A stretch of 40,015 nucleotides of DNA. Origin: an uncultured Clostridia bacterium. Its GTDB lineage: Bacteria; Bacillota; Clostridia; Christensenellales; Aristaeellaceae. This document shows positions 8,281 to 16,847 of the stretch, piece after piece. A program made the translations under genes and the position numbers. The notes beneath the pieces were generated by a model. The model did no database searches, was not told the DNA's origin, and saw nothing but the letters and a program-made list of their open reading frames with translations. The DNA is taken from assembly GCA_934647305.1 (NCBI GenBank), contig CAKUFI010000020.1, positions 1 to 40,015 on the forward strand, given 5' to 3'. How positions within the stretch are numbered: the stretch's first letter is position 1; each line of letters opens with the position of its first letter.

Positions 8281-8309
8281 ATTATAGGCGAAGTCTCGCC
8301 GTTTGTCAA
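8281..8309 (-). promoter_or_regulatory. Consensus sigma-A promoter of the Cys-leader ABC operon
   Basis: Minus-strand TTGACA (8304-8309), a spacer of exactly 17 nt, TATAAT (8281-8286): a perfect consensus. Such a strong promoter ahead of a leader/terminator fits control by attenuation rather than initiation. Confidence 0.9.
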
Positions 8310-8360
8310 GCTGCCGGGCGAAAACTGCGCCAGGATTTTACACAGGGGCGTTCGCGAAAA

Positions 8361-11309
8361 TCATTTCGACAGGGCGGTCAGCTTGTACGGGTCGACGACC
8401 TTCACCCTGACCGTCGCGCGGCGGCCCTGTTTGGCGGTCGTGACGGTAATCGTGACGGTGCCCTCCTTGTGCGGAGTCACCACGCCGTTTTCCACCGTCG
8501 CCACGCGCGGGTTGCTGCTTCTCCAAGTCACGCCGCTCTGCGCCGTTTCGGGAATGAGATTATAGCCCAGCTCAAGCGTCTTATCGATGTCCAAATTGAC
8601 CGTGCCGGTCTGACTGAGCGTGACGCCGGTCGGCTTGTACGGATCGACCACCTTCACCTTGAGCGTCGCGCGGCGGCCCTGCTTCGCGGTGGTGACGGTA
8701 ATCGTGACGGTGCCCTCCTTGTGCGGAGTCACCACGCCGTTTTCCACCGTCGCAATCGCCTTGCTGCTCGACCGCCAGGTCACGTCGCTCTGAGCCGTTT
8801 CAGGAACCAGGCTGTAGCCCAGCTCGAGCGTCTTATCGAGGTCGAGCGTGACCGTGCCGGTCTGACTGAGCGTGACGCCCGTCGGTTTATATGGATCGGA
8901 TACGCGGATTTTCACCGTATCGCGGCGATGCTGCTTGACGCTGGTCAGGGTGATGACCGTCGAGCCCTCGCGCAGCGGCGTAACCAGCCCGTTCTCATCG
9001 ACCGTGGCCACGCGCGGATTGCTGTTTTTCCAGATCACCTCGCTCTGCGCCGTTTCGGGGAACAGCCGGTACTCGAGCTGAAGCGTGTCTCCGAGGTTGA
9101 TATATTCCGTTCCCGCGGGGTACAGCCGCAGACTGGCCACCTTGTGCGGGTCGGTCACGACAAACTTGATGCGCGCCTGTTTGTTCTCCCGGACGGTCGT
9201 AAGGGTCACGGTCGCCGTACCCTCGCCGACCGCCTCAACCCGGCCGTTTTCCACCGTCACCACGCGCCTGTTGCTGCTCTTCCAGACGACGGCGCTCTCT
9301 GCGGTGCTCGGAATCAGGTGGTAGCTCAGCTCACAGTACTGCCCGAGCTTCAGCTCTATCGTCTCGTCCTGGAAGTCCATGTGTACGGCGGCAGGCTTCT
9401 TCGGGTCGGCCACATGGATCGTCACCGTATCGCTGCGCTTCAGGTAGACCGTGCTCACCGTGACGCGCACCGTGCCCTCGCGCAGCGGCGTAACCAGTCC
9501 GTTTTCATCGACCGTGGCCACGCGCGGATTGCTGCTTTTCCAGGTCACGGCGCACGACTCTTCCTGCCAGTTGGCGATGTCGTAGAACAGCTCGTGCGTA
9601 CTGCCCAGATAGATCGTAAACTCGTGCGTCTCCCCGGCGATGCGCACGCCGATCGGGTCGAGCGGATCGTACACGTAAACCGTCAAACTGGCGCTCTTGC
9701 CGTTGTTTGTGCGCACGGTAATGCTCACCTCGCCCGCGCTCAGGCCGGTGACCACGCCGTCTGAAACGGTCGCGACGCGCCGCTTCGAGCTGCTCCAGCT
9801 CAGGGTGTAATCGGCATAGGCCGGAGAAACCGCCGCGTCCAGGCGAAGCGTTTCGCCGATTCGAACCCGTACGCCCGCCGTGCCGGACAGGCTGACCGAC
9901 TCCGGCCTGGGCAGGGTGCCGATGCGCCGGTAATCCGCCTGATGCGCCTTCGCCCACTGCTCGGCATACGAACCGGCACGGCACAGGATCTGGGCGGAGA
10001 ATGTGATCTCGCCGCTGCTGGTAGCCGCGTCGATGCGTGTGACGGAGGGCGGGATCGTGAGCGTCTTCAGGCTGCTGCACATCGAGAACGTGTCCGCCTC
10101 GATCGCGGTCACGCGGCCCGGAATGACGAACGCCTCGAGCGACGAGCAGCCGCAGAAGGCCGCGCGGCCGATTTCCTTCACCGTGGCGGGCAGATCCAGC
10201 GCCCTGAGCGACACGCAGCCCGAGAAGGCGCGCTCGCCGACAGCGTTCAGCCCCTCGAGCAGGGTCACATCGTTCAGCGCGCGGCACTCCTCAAACGCGC
10301 CCGCGCCGATACTGCGCAGCGAAAAGGGCAGCGAAATCGACTGAAGGCTCCCGCAGTAGGCAAACGCTCCGCGCCCGATTGCAGACAGTCCGGTGGGAAA
10401 AGTGAGGCTCTTCAGACTGCCGCAGTAGGAAAACGCCTCCGCGCCGATGCTCTCAAGCGCTTGCGGCAGGTTAATCCTCGTCAGGCGCGAGCAGCCGGTA
10501 AAGGCGTTGCGGCCGATATGAGTAATCCCCCTGGAAAAGGTGATGGAAACCACATAGCTCCTGAACATGGCCCACGGGCAGTCCTCAGGGCCTGAAAAGT
10601 CAGGCATCGCGCCCGAGCCGCCGATATACAGGCCACCGAAGGCCGTATCGATCGACCAGGTCAAGCCGTCGCCGAATGTGCCCGCCTTCGCCAGCGGAGT
10701 GAGCTGGTCGGTGGAAATCTCGTTGGAAATCGCCGTCTGGCCATATGAGGTCACGACGCAGCGATACACCTCGACGGGCGCGCCCGCCGTGTAAGGAAAG
10801 GTCGCAAACTGGCTCTTTTCCTCCAGGTCGTGCCAATCGTCCTCCTCGACGCGCCTGTACTGCCAGGTATATTCGATCGCCGCCTCAACGCTCGTCATCA
10901 CGCGCGCGGTCAACCGCACCGTATCGTCCGGCAGACATTCCGACGAAATCAGCACATAAAAATCCGGATTGGGCACGAGGTCGTCGGCCTTGTCCGGCTT
11001 CTCATCTCCCCCGGGCACGCCGGTCGCCTCCGGTTTTTCGGTTCCGGCGGGAATCTCCGTCTCGGTGGGTTCCTCCGTCGCCGCGGGAGCTTCGGTCGTC
11101 TCCGGAGCTTCCGTCGCAACCGGCTCTACGGTCGGTTCTTCGGTCGGCTGGGCGGTCGGCTCCAGAGTCGGCTCTATGGTCGGCTCAGGCTCCGATGTCG
11201 CGGCAAGTTCCTGCGTCGCCTCAGATGTGGGCAGGTCGCCCTCCTCCGCCCAGGCCGCGCCGCTTAGGAGCAGCGCCAGAACCAGAAGCAGCGCCAGCAG
11301 TCTCTTCAT
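8361..11309 (-). CDS. Secreted BspA-type leucine-rich repeat protein with six Big_2 domains
   Basis: A 982-residue exported surface or secreted protein. Residues 1-21 are a signal peptide; 25-105 is a Pro/Thr/Glu-rich low-complexity linker (TEEPTVEPVATEAPETTEAP); 115-200 may be an Ig-like domain; about 255-430 holds seven to eight LRR_5/BspA repeats (FTGCSRLTRINLPQALESIG type); 470-974 holds six bacterial Ig-like Big_2 domains, each ending in a WKSSNPRVATV...TVTITV pattern. The last two Big_2 units are almost identical in DNA, a recent duplication. No LPXTG or C-terminal anchor is visible; the protein ends right after the last domain. ATG 11309 has GAGAGGAAG upstream. BspA repeats are typical of host- or matrix-binding proteins of gut and oral bacteria; an adhesin role is inferred. 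Confidence 0.92.
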   Translation of the reverse strand: MKRLLALLLVLALLLSGAAWAEEGDLPTSEATQELAATSEPEPTIEPTLEPTAQPTEEPTVEPVATEAPETTEAPAATEEPTETEIPAGTEKPEATGVPGGDEKPDKADDLVPNPDFYVLISSECLPDDTVRLTARVMTSVEAAIEYTWQYRRVEEDDWHDLEEKSQFATFPYTAGAPVEVYRCVVTSYGQTAISNEISTDQLTPLAKAGTFGDGLTWSIDTAFGGLYIGGSGAMPDFSGPEDCPWAMFRSYVVSITFSRGITHIGRNAFTGCSRLTRINLPQALESIGAEAFSYCGSLKSLTFPTGLSAIGRGAFAYCGSLQSISLPFSLRSIGAGAFEECRALNDVTLLEGLNAVGERAFSGCVSLRALDLPATVKEIGRAAFCGCSSLEAFVIPGRVTAIEADTFSMCSSLKTLTIPPSVTRIDAATSSGEITFSAQILCRAGSYAEQWAKAHQADYRRIGTLPRPESVSLSGTAGVRVRIGETLRLDAAVSPAYADYTLSWSSSKRRVATVSDGVVTGLSAGEVSITVRTNNGKSASLTVYVYDPLDPIGVRIAGETHEFTIYLGSTHELFYDIANWQEESCAVTWKSSNPRVATVDENGLVTPLREGTVRVTVSTVYLKRSDTVTIHVADPKKPAAVHMDFQDETIELKLGQYCELSYHLIPSTAESAVVWKSSNRRVVTVENGRVEAVGEGTATVTLTTVRENKQARIKFVVTDPHKVASLRLYPAGTEYINLGDTLQLEYRLFPETAQSEVIWKNSNPRVATVDENGLVTPLREGSTVITLTSVKQHRRDTVKIRVSDPYKPTGVTLSQTGTVTLDLDKTLELGYSLVPETAQSDVTWRSSSKAIATVENGVVTPHKEGTVTITVTTAKQGRRATLKVKVVDPYKPTGVTLSQTGTVNLDIDKTLELGYNLIPETAQSGVTWRSSNPRVATVENGVVTPHKEGTVTITVTTAKQGRRATVRVKVVDPYKLTALSK

Positions 11310-11346
11310 CCTCTGCACTTCCTCTCGTTTGTCGTTTGTCAGGCTT

Positions 11347-11375
11347 ATTTTACCATACCCTTCCCGCTTTGGCAA
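11347..11375 (-). promoter_or_regulatory. Sigma-A promoter for the BspA-like gene
   Basis: Minus-strand TTGCCA (11370-11375), 17-nt spacer, TAAAAT (11347-11352), 37 nt before the start codon. Confidence 0.7.
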
Positions 11376-11394
11376 GCGCCGGAAGCAAAAGCAA

Positions 11395-11418
11395 AGCGGC
11401 CTTCCGAAGAAAGCCGCT
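11395..11418 (-). terminator. Terminator after azlD with UUCG loop
   Basis: A 10-bp stem (one G-U) capped by TTCG on the minus strand and followed by TTTGCTTTT. It lies 10 nt beyond the azlD stop codon and closes the metQ...azlD operon. Confidence 0.85.
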
Positions 11419-11428
11419 CGATCAAAAG

Positions 11429-11752
11429 CTACCCCATTACCCGCAGCGCAGCCATGTACGCCGCCGTGCCCAGCACGATACTGGGCAGCGTCTTGTGCTT
11501 CCACTTATAGGATGCGACCACGGCCAACACGCCGATCGCCTGCGGAATACCGGTGCGCACCGGGGTGGCAAAGCCGTCCTTCAGACAATAGACCACCAGC
11601 ACGGCCATCATCGCGCCGGGCAGCGCGTCGCCCAGTCGGGATAGCCAGCCGGGCATCGTCCGCTTCCCGCGGAAGAACAGAAACGGCAGCGCGCGCATCA
11701 GCAGCGTACACAGCGCGGAAACCGCAATCGCAATCCACAGGCCCGCCGTCAT
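11429..11752 (-). CDS. azlD: AzlD-like branched-chain amino acid exporter small subunit
   Basis: A 107-residue membrane protein of the AzlD/BrnE family: three to four TM segments, an early LLMRALPFLFFRGKRTMPGWL motif, then LGDALPGAMMAVLVVYCLKD and a short C-terminal helix. It pairs with AzlC/BrnF to export branched-chain amino acids; the Corynebacterium homologue BrnFE also exports methionine. Its ATG overlaps the azlC stop by 4 nt (ATGA), with AAGGGGGCGAGG upstream, so translation is normally coupled. Lying at the end of a MetNIQ operon, it may export excess methionine here (inference). AzlC carries an in-frame TGA, so the pair may not be functional. Confidence 0.9.
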   Translation of the reverse strand: MTAGLWIAIAVSALCTLLMRALPFLFFRGKRTMPGWLSRLGDALPGAMMAVLVVYCLKDGFATPVRTGIPQAIGVLAVVASYKWKHKTLPSIVLGTAAYMAALRVMG

Positions 11753-12435
11753 GCCCTCGCCCCCTTCCGATTCCACGCGACCAGCACCGCGGACGTGGCC
11801 AGCAGCGCCGGCAGCATGAAGCTGCTCGCCCCGAAAATCGCCAGGCAGACCAGCGCAATGCCCGCGCCGCAGAGCGACGGCAGGTGCGAATCCGCCTTCT
11901 CCCACTGGTCGATCAGCAGGATCACGAACAGCGCGGTCATGCAGAAGTCGATTCCGGTCAGATCCCACGGAATCACCTGGCCCGCCAGCGCGCCGAGCAG
12001 CGTACCTGCCTGCCAGTACAGATAGCTCAGTATTGCCAGGTAATACGTCACGTCCGACCGGTCGGGCAGCTCCCGCGGCAGGACTCAGTTGACGGCGTAG
12101 GTCTCGTCGGTCATCGAAAAGATCATCCAGGGCTCGCGGCGGCCCATCCGGCGAAACTCGTCCACAAAGCTCAGGCTGTAAAACGCCTGCCGGCTGTTCA
12201 TCAGCAGCGCGGTCAGCGCCACCACGCTCACCGGCGCGCCGGCCGCCAGGAAGGTGATCAGTACAAACTGGAAGGCGCCCGTGTACACCGCCCCGCTGAT
12301 CAGCAGCGAGACGTACCAGGCAAAGCCCTTCTCGCTCATCAGCACGCCATACGCCGTGCCGATGAACAGATAACTGCACAAAATCGGCAGCGAGCGGGTA
12401 AACGCCTCTCTCAGGGCGCGCCTGTTGATTTTCAT
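11749..12435 (-). pseudogene. azlC: AzlC-like exporter large subunit interrupted by in-frame TGA
   Basis: A full-length AzlC/BrnF reading frame (about 228 residues) broken by one TGA at 12085-12087, with no frame change. The N-terminal 116 residues start MKINRRALREAFTRSLPIL and end SMTDETYAVN, the conserved TDE motif region. The frame resumes after the stop and includes TYYLAILSYLYWQAGTLLGA and further TM helices up to WNRKGARA. The 4-nt overlap with azlD is intact and neither half shows decay, so the lesion is either very recent, a sequencing error, or read through. Start ATG 12435 has GAGG 8 nt upstream, and the site overlaps the end of the M20 gene. Confidence 0.8.
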
Positions 12436-12445
12436 AGGCTTCGCC

Positions 12446-13636
12446 TCACTCCTGCTCGGCGACGGCGCGGGCGTGCTCGGCCTTGATTCGGGCGAGCAGG
12501 TCGGGGTCTGTCAGCAAATCGAGCGCGGTCAGGGCCAGTACCTTCGCGCCCAGGGCGATACTGGCGAGGCCCTTTTCTGAGCAGGCCGCGTCGCGGAAGG
12601 CCTCGCTGTGCGCGGGGACGCCCGCCTCGCAGATGGAGATGTGCGGCTGGATGGTGGGCACGACCTGGGAGATGTTGCCCACGTCGCTGGAGCCCATCTC
12701 GTCCTGCTCGGTCGTGGGGCGCACGTGCTCGCCGAACTCCTCCAGGTGCTTCTGGTAGATCGCGTCGAAGGAGGGCGTGACTACGGTGTTCTCCACGCGG
12801 TTCTGGTAGGGCTGAAGCCGTCCCTTCGCGCCGGTCATCGCCGCCGCGCCCTCAACCACGCGCTTCGCCTTCTGATAGACCGACTCAAGCCGAGGCGCCG
12901 TGGCCGCGCGCAGGTAAAACTTGGCCTTGGCGTAGTCGGGCACGATGTTGGGCGCGTCGCCGCCGCTGACGATGACGCCGTGGATGCGCACGTCGCTCGT
13001 CAGGTGCTGGCGCAGGGCGTTGAGGCCGTTATAGGTCAAAATCAGGCCGTCCAGCGCGTTGATACCGTCCTGCGGGCTGCTGGCCGCGTGCGCCGCCCTG
13101 CCCCAGAACTCGACGTCCACCGGCGCGCAGCCCAGGCTCCTGGTCGTCAGGACATGCTCGCCCGCGCCCGGATGCACGCACAGCGCCGCGTCCACGTCCT
13201 CAAGGTACCCCTCGCGCACGAAGCTGCCCTTGGCGCTGCCGTTTTCGCCGCCCTCCTCGCCGGGCGTGCCGTACACGCGCACCTCGCCGCCCACCTCGTC
13301 CACGACCTGCCGCAGCGCAGCCGCCGCCAGCGCAGAGGTCGCGCCGAACAGGTTGTGCCCGCAGCCGTGACCCAGGCCGCCCAGCGCGTCGTACTCGGCC
13401 AGGAACACCACGACCGGGCCGTCCTTTTTACTCCTGCAGCGCGCGTCGAAGCCGGTTCTGTGCCCGGCCACGTCCACCTTGACCTCAAAGCCCTCCCGCC
13501 TGAGCTGCTCAGAGAGCGTTTCACAGGCGAAAAACTCATAGTTGCTGACCTCCGGCCGCGCGTGAATCTCCCGCGCAATCCGCTGGTAGGTTCCCAGCTG
13601 CCGGTCTACATATTCGACGATCTTTTCACGATTCAT
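12446..13636 (-). CDS. M20-family amidohydrolase (AbgB-like), probably N-acyl amino acid hydrolase
   Basis: A 396-residue metallopeptidase of the M20D/AbgB group. Motifs are GHGCGHNLFGATSA (metal ligands), YGTPGEEGGENG (catalytic Glu pair), CVHPGAGEH, the dimerisation-domain motif AAHAASSPQDGINALDG, and a C-terminal AHSEAFRDAA metal ligand. ATG 13636 is chosen because AGGAGG lies 6 nt upstream. Relatives deacylate p-aminobenzoyl-glutamate or N-acyl amino acids. Lying between metI and azlC in the Met/Cys-leader operon, it may release methionine or cysteine from imported N-acyl forms or dipeptides; that is inferred from context. Confidence 0.9.
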   Translation of the reverse strand: MNREKIVEYVDRQLGTYQRIAREIHARPEVSNYEFFACETLSEQLRREGFEVKVDVAGHRTGFDARCRSKKDGPVVVFLAEYDALGGLGHGCGHNLFGATSALAAAALRQVVDEVGGEVRVYGTPGEEGGENGSAKGSFVREGYLEDVDAALCVHPGAGEHVLTTRSLGCAPVDVEFWGRAAHAASSPQDGINALDGLILTYNGLNALRQHLTSDVRIHGVIVSGGDAPNIVPDYAKAKFYLRAATAPRLESVYQKAKRVVEGAAAMTGAKGRLQPYQNRVENTVVTPSFDAIYQKHLEEFGEHVRPTTEQDEMGSSDVGNISQVVPTIQPHISICEAGVPAHSEAFRDAACSEKGLASIALGAKVLALTALDLLTDPDLLARIKAEHARAVAEQE

Positions 13637-13650
13637 ATTCATCCTCCTAA

Positions 13651-13763
13651 GAGAACGATCGAGAGGCGGCTTTTCTGAGAAAAGCCCCTCTCGAGCTCTC
13701 CCGAAAAGCACTTTGATCCACATTACACATTACTAAACCGATATGTGACTCCCCGAATGCGAG
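13651..13763 (+). repeat. Family-A REP-like element, copy 1
   Basis: A palindromic core (GAGAGGCGGCTTTTCT with AGAAAAGCCCCTCTC) is followed by CTCTCCCGAAAAGCACTTTGATCCACAT at about 13701-13728 and CCCCGAATGCG (13752-13762). The same order of modules recurs in the other family-A copies. It starts a few bases upstream of the M20 ribosome binding site. Confidence 0.8.
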
Positions 13764-13810
13764 GGGGGTCTGGGAAGGGATGCGCCGGGGAAAATGCCTT
13801 GAAACCGGCC

Positions 13811-13877
13811 TCTCCCGAAGCGCACGCAAAGGCATATTGTGAAAGAAGCATGCGGCTTCCCGAATGCGGGGTCAGTC
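13811..13877 (+). repeat. Family-A element, partial copy, plus remaining metI-M20 spacer
   Basis: CTCTCCCGAAGCGCACG, a variable stretch, then GCGGCTTCCCGAATGCGG repeat the distal modules of the element at 13651 without the leading hairpin. No gene is seen in 13637-13961. The remainder (13878-13961) holds only AGAAGC...GCTTCT dyad symmetry. Confidence 0.55.
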
Positions 13878-13961
13878 CGGGCAGGACTGAAGCAGCCAAA
13901 CGCAGCGCGGTATTCTCGGAGAAGCTGCTTATTGTAATGGCTTCTGGCAAGGCGCGCTCCC

Positions 13962-14663
13962 CTATCGCCTTCTCCTGAACAGCGCGCGGTTGGTGGTGCG
14001 GCGGGCCAGGAAGTTGCCGATGGTCTGCAGCGCGAAGACGATGAGCAGCAGCAGCAGCACACAGACGTTCACGATGTCGGAGTAGTGCTGGTTCTGGCCA
14101 TAGTTGATGGCGAAGCTGCCGATGCCGCCCGCGCCGACCGCACCGGCCATGGTGGTCAGGCCGATCAGGCTGATGGCGGTCACCGTGGTGACGCGGATGA
14201 GCTCGGGCACCGCCTCGTGCAGGTACACGCGAAAGATCAGGCCCAGCGTGCCGCTGCCCATACTGCGCGCCGCCTCGACCTTGCCCTTGTCCACGCCGGA
14301 GAGCGCGACCTCGACCTGCCGGGTGTAGAAGGGCACGGTGCCGAACACCAACGGCAGGATCGCGCCCTTCACGCCGATGGCCGTGCCGACCAGCTTGCGC
14401 GTGAGCGGGATCAGGAAGATCAGCAGAATCAGAAACGGGATCGAGCGGAAGACGTTGACCACGAAATTGGTGACCTGATAGACGATCAGGTTCTGCGCCA
14501 CGCCGTCCCTGCGGGTGGTCACCAGCACCACGCCCAGCGCCAGGCCGACGACGAAGGCAATCATGCCCGCCTTGAAGAACATCTCGGCCGTGGCGCTGCA
14601 GCTGGTCAGGAACCGGTCAAAGTAGGTATAGAGATTCGGGGCGATTTTTTCAAGCCACTCCAT
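13962..14663 (-). CDS. metI: Methionine ABC transporter permease MetI
   Basis: A 233-residue permease with five to six TM segments. Its MetI-type EAA region reads AARSMGSGTLGLIFRVYLHEAVPELI, followed by TAISLIGLTTMAGAVGAGGIGSFAINYG, highly characteristic of D-methionine permeases. ATG 14663 overlaps the end of metN by 14 nt, so the two are translationally coupled. It transports methionine (L, D or derivatives) with MetN and MetQ. Confidence 0.95.
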   Translation of the reverse strand: MEWLEKIAPNLYTYFDRFLTSCSATAEMFFKAGMIAFVVGLALGVVLVTTRRDGVAQNLIVYQVTNFVVNVFRSIPFLILLIFLIPLTRKLVGTAIGVKGAILPLVFGTVPFYTRQVEVALSGVDKGKVEAARSMGSGTLGLIFRVYLHEAVPELIRVTTVTAISLIGLTTMAGAVGAGGIGSFAINYGQNQHYSDIVNVCVLLLLLIVFALQTIGNFLARRTTNRALFRRRR

Positions 14664-15738
14664 CGGTCAGCACCTCCGTCAGCACGTGATTCTCCTTCAG
14701 GAACTCGACTGCGGCCGCAAGGCTCTTTTCGTCCCCGCCGACCACGCCGATCAGGCCGCCCACCGGGCTGCCCTGCAGAAAGTCGATGTTCGCCAGCACG
14801 ATGTTCAGGTCGATTCCGTACTTTTTTGCCGCAGTGGTCACGATATGCTCGCCCACGCAGTCCTTCTGGAAGGTCAAGCGCACCAGCTTCTCACCCGGCC
14901 TGAGCCGCACCAGCGGCGACTTGTCCTCCAGCAGCCGGTCGATCTTGCCCAGTATGGACGAGGAGGCCACGAACTTGCGCGTGATCTCGGCCTGCGGATG
15001 CGAAAACAGGTCGTACACACTGCCTTCCTCAACCACGCGTCCCCTTTCCATCACCGCCACCCGACTGCACACCGTCTTGATGACCGACATCTCGTGGGTG
15101 ATGAGCACGATGGTCAGGCCCAGCTTGCGGTTCAGGTCCTGCAGAAGGTTCAGTATCGCCTCGGTCGCGTCCGGGTCGAGCGCGCTGGTCGCCTCGTCAG
15201 AGAGCAGCACCTTCGGGTTGTTCGCCAGTGCCCGGGCAATGGCCACGCGCTGCTTCTGGCCGCCGGAGAGCTGTGAGGGATAGACGTCAATCTTGTCGCT
15301 CAGACCCACCAGCTGCAGCAGCTCCTCCACCCGCGCGCGGATTTCGGCCCGCTTCATGCCCGTGTATTTGAGCGGATAGGCCACGTTGTCGAAGACTGTG
15401 GAGCGGTCAAGCAGGTTGAAGTGCTGAAAGATCATGCCCACGCTCCGCCGAAGCTGCGAGAGCTGCCGCTCGGTCAGGCGCTTTTCCGCGCCGTTTTCCC
15501 GGCGATAGGCCCTGCCGCCGCGGAAGGTCACCTCGCCGAAGTCGCCGATGGACACCGAGCCGCTGTCCGGCACCTCGAGCAGGTTCAGGCACCGCACCAG
15601 CGTGGACTTGCCGCCGCCCGAGTAGCCGATCACGCCGAAAATCTCGCCGTCCCGAACGCTCAGGCTCACGTCGTCCACCGCGTGCACATCGCCGCTTTTA
15701 ATATGGAAGGTTTTGCTCAGGTGGCTTACTTCAATCAT
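14650..15738 (-). CDS. metN: Methionine ABC transporter ATPase MetN
   Basis: A 362-residue ATPase. Walker A is GYSGGGKST (about 38-46), the signature LSGGQKQRVAIARAL, Walker B VLLSDEATSALDP and the switch His in LITHEM. Residues about 280-358 form the C-terminal NIL domain (LVRLTFQKDCVGEHIV ... GGLIGVVGGDEKSL), which in E. coli MetN binds methionine and inhibits transport. The operon thus has both transcriptional (leader) and allosteric control by methionine. The start follows a 200-nt gap from metQ that holds a family-A repeat. Confidence 0.96.
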   Translation of the reverse strand: MIEVSHLSKTFHIKSGDVHAVDDVSLSVRDGEIFGVIGYSGGGKSTLVRCLNLLEVPDSGSVSIGDFGEVTFRGGRAYRRENGAEKRLTERQLSQLRRSVGMIFQHFNLLDRSTVFDNVAYPLKYTGMKRAEIRARVEELLQLVGLSDKIDVYPSQLSGGQKQRVAIARALANNPKVLLSDEATSALDPDATEAILNLLQDLNRKLGLTIVLITHEMSVIKTVCSRVAVMERGRVVEEGSVYDLFSHPQAEITRKFVASSSILGKIDRLLEDKSPLVRLRPGEKLVRLTFQKDCVGEHIVTTAAKKYGIDLNIVLANIDFLQGSPVGGLIGVVGGDEKSLAAAVEFLKENHVLTEVLTDGVA

Positions 15739-15830
15739 GCCGTCCGTCTCCTTTTTTGTGGGTTGCGCAGGACGTTCGAGAGGCGTGTTTCAGTCGCTTT
15801 TCCCGTCTCCTGTGCCTTGCAGGCAAGAAT

Positions 15831-15935
15831 CGCATTCCATCCGTGATATTTTACCTTTTCTTGCAGATGCTTTTCGGGTGGGGTTTGGGGAGGTGCTTTT
15901 CTCAGAAAAGCAGCCTCCCCAACGTTCCCCAGCGT
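15831..15935 (-). repeat. Family-A element between metQ and metN
   Basis: Read on the minus strand it begins 3 nt after the metQ stop codon. Its stem TTGGGGAGG/CCTCCCCAA plus GCTTTTCTCAGAAAAGC is followed by a CCCGAAAAGCA module and a degenerate ATGCG end. The outer stem differs from the GAGAGG/CCTCTC copies but still pairs. As an intra-operon hairpin it could stabilise metQ mRNA over metNI. Confidence 0.8.
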
Positions 15936-15938
15936 CCC

Positions 15939-16841
15939 CTACTTCGCCGCGGCTGCCTTGAGCGCGTCGAGGGTCTCGTACTTTTCGGAGTAGAGGGTCA
16001 GGGGCGCGATCAGGGTGTCGCCCAGCACGGCCAGGTCATAGCCGTTGGCATTCGCGTCGTTCTCGAGGAAGGCCTTGTGCTGGAAGGCATTGAGGTCGAT
16101 TTCGCCGCTGGCGAGCGCCTCGTTGGGCAGGGTGTACGCGTCAAACTCGACCAGCTCGATGTAGATGCCCGCGTTCTCGTCGTCCAGCACCTTCTGCACG
16201 ACCTTCCACTGGTCGTTGTTCGCGCCGCACACGCCCACCTTGACGACGGTCTTGCCGGCCTTGTCGGAGGTATAGCGGATGTAGTCGGTCACGTTGTCGG
16301 GGGTCACGGTGAACTCGGCGTCCGCGTCATAGTCGAAGGCCGGGAAGAAGGCCTCAGAATAGTTAACCAGCAGGAACTCGGCGACCAGCTGATTGTGATA
16401 GGCCGCGAGGATGGTCTTGTAGGTCTCGTTGTCCAAATCCTCAGTGCGCACTGCGATGATATTGACGTAGGGATTGTCGCCCTCCTCGCTCTGGCTCTCG
16501 ATGATCAGGCCGTCGCGCGAGGGAATCAGGCCGGTGGGAATGGCGTAGGTGCCGTTAATGGTCGAGGCGGCGAAGTCGCCCAGCGTGGAGGGCAGGGTGT
16601 TCGCCTGCACCGGAACCACCTCCACGTCGTACAGGTACCCGGTGATGTCGGCGATTTCGGGGGTGAAGCCGGCCTCGGGATCGACCGTCAGCAGACCCGC
16701 CGCCTCCAGCAGCTTGATGCCGCGGGACAGGTTGGTGCCGTCATCCGGGATGCCGATTTGCAGGGTTTCGGCGGAAGCAATCGAAGTCAGCAGAACCAGG
16801 GCCAGAACCAGAGCGGAAATCTTCTTGACGAACGTTTTCAT
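15939..16841 (-). CDS. metQ: Methionine-binding protein MetQ (non-lipobox)
   Basis: A 300-residue NlpA/MetQ-family solute-binding protein. Residues 1-24 are a signal peptide ending LLTSIASA, then ETLQIGIPDDGTNLSRGIKLLE. Family motifs include GVCGANNDQWKVVQKVL, EFDAYTLPNEALASGEIDLNAFQHKAFL and FAASTINGTYAIPTGL. There is no lipobox Cys at the cleavage site, unlike most MetQ proteins, so membrane attachment is unclear. ATG 16841 (MKTFVKK) has AAGGAG with 7-nt spacing; the ATG two codons upstream is only 1 nt from that site. The domains seem to be in an unusual order beside E. coli MetQ (the GVCGANNDQ segment reads like the N-terminal lobe), so a permuted or duplicated arrangement should be checked. 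First gene behind the Met/Cys leader. Confidence 0.88.
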   Translation of the reverse strand: MKTFVKKISALVLALVLLTSIASAETLQIGIPDDGTNLSRGIKLLEAAGLLTVDPEAGFTPEIADITGYLYDVEVVPVQANTLPSTLGDFAASTINGTYAIPTGLIPSRDGLIIESQSEEGDNPYVNIIAVRTEDLDNETYKTILAAYHNQLVAEFLLVNYSEAFFPAFDYDADAEFTVTPDNVTDYIRYTSDKAGKTVVKVGVCGANNDQWKVVQKVLDDENAGIYIELVEFDAYTLPNEALASGEIDLNAFQHKAFLENDANANGYDLAVLGDTLIAPLTLYSEKYETLDALKAAAAK

Positions 16842-16847
16842 AATCAT

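Noticed and set aside
12030..12087. UGA in azlC read as selenocysteine
   Set aside because: AzlC is a transporter with no known selenoprotein form. The downstream CCGACCGGTCGG dyad is too close-packed to be a SECIS-type loop, and no sel genes are in the window.
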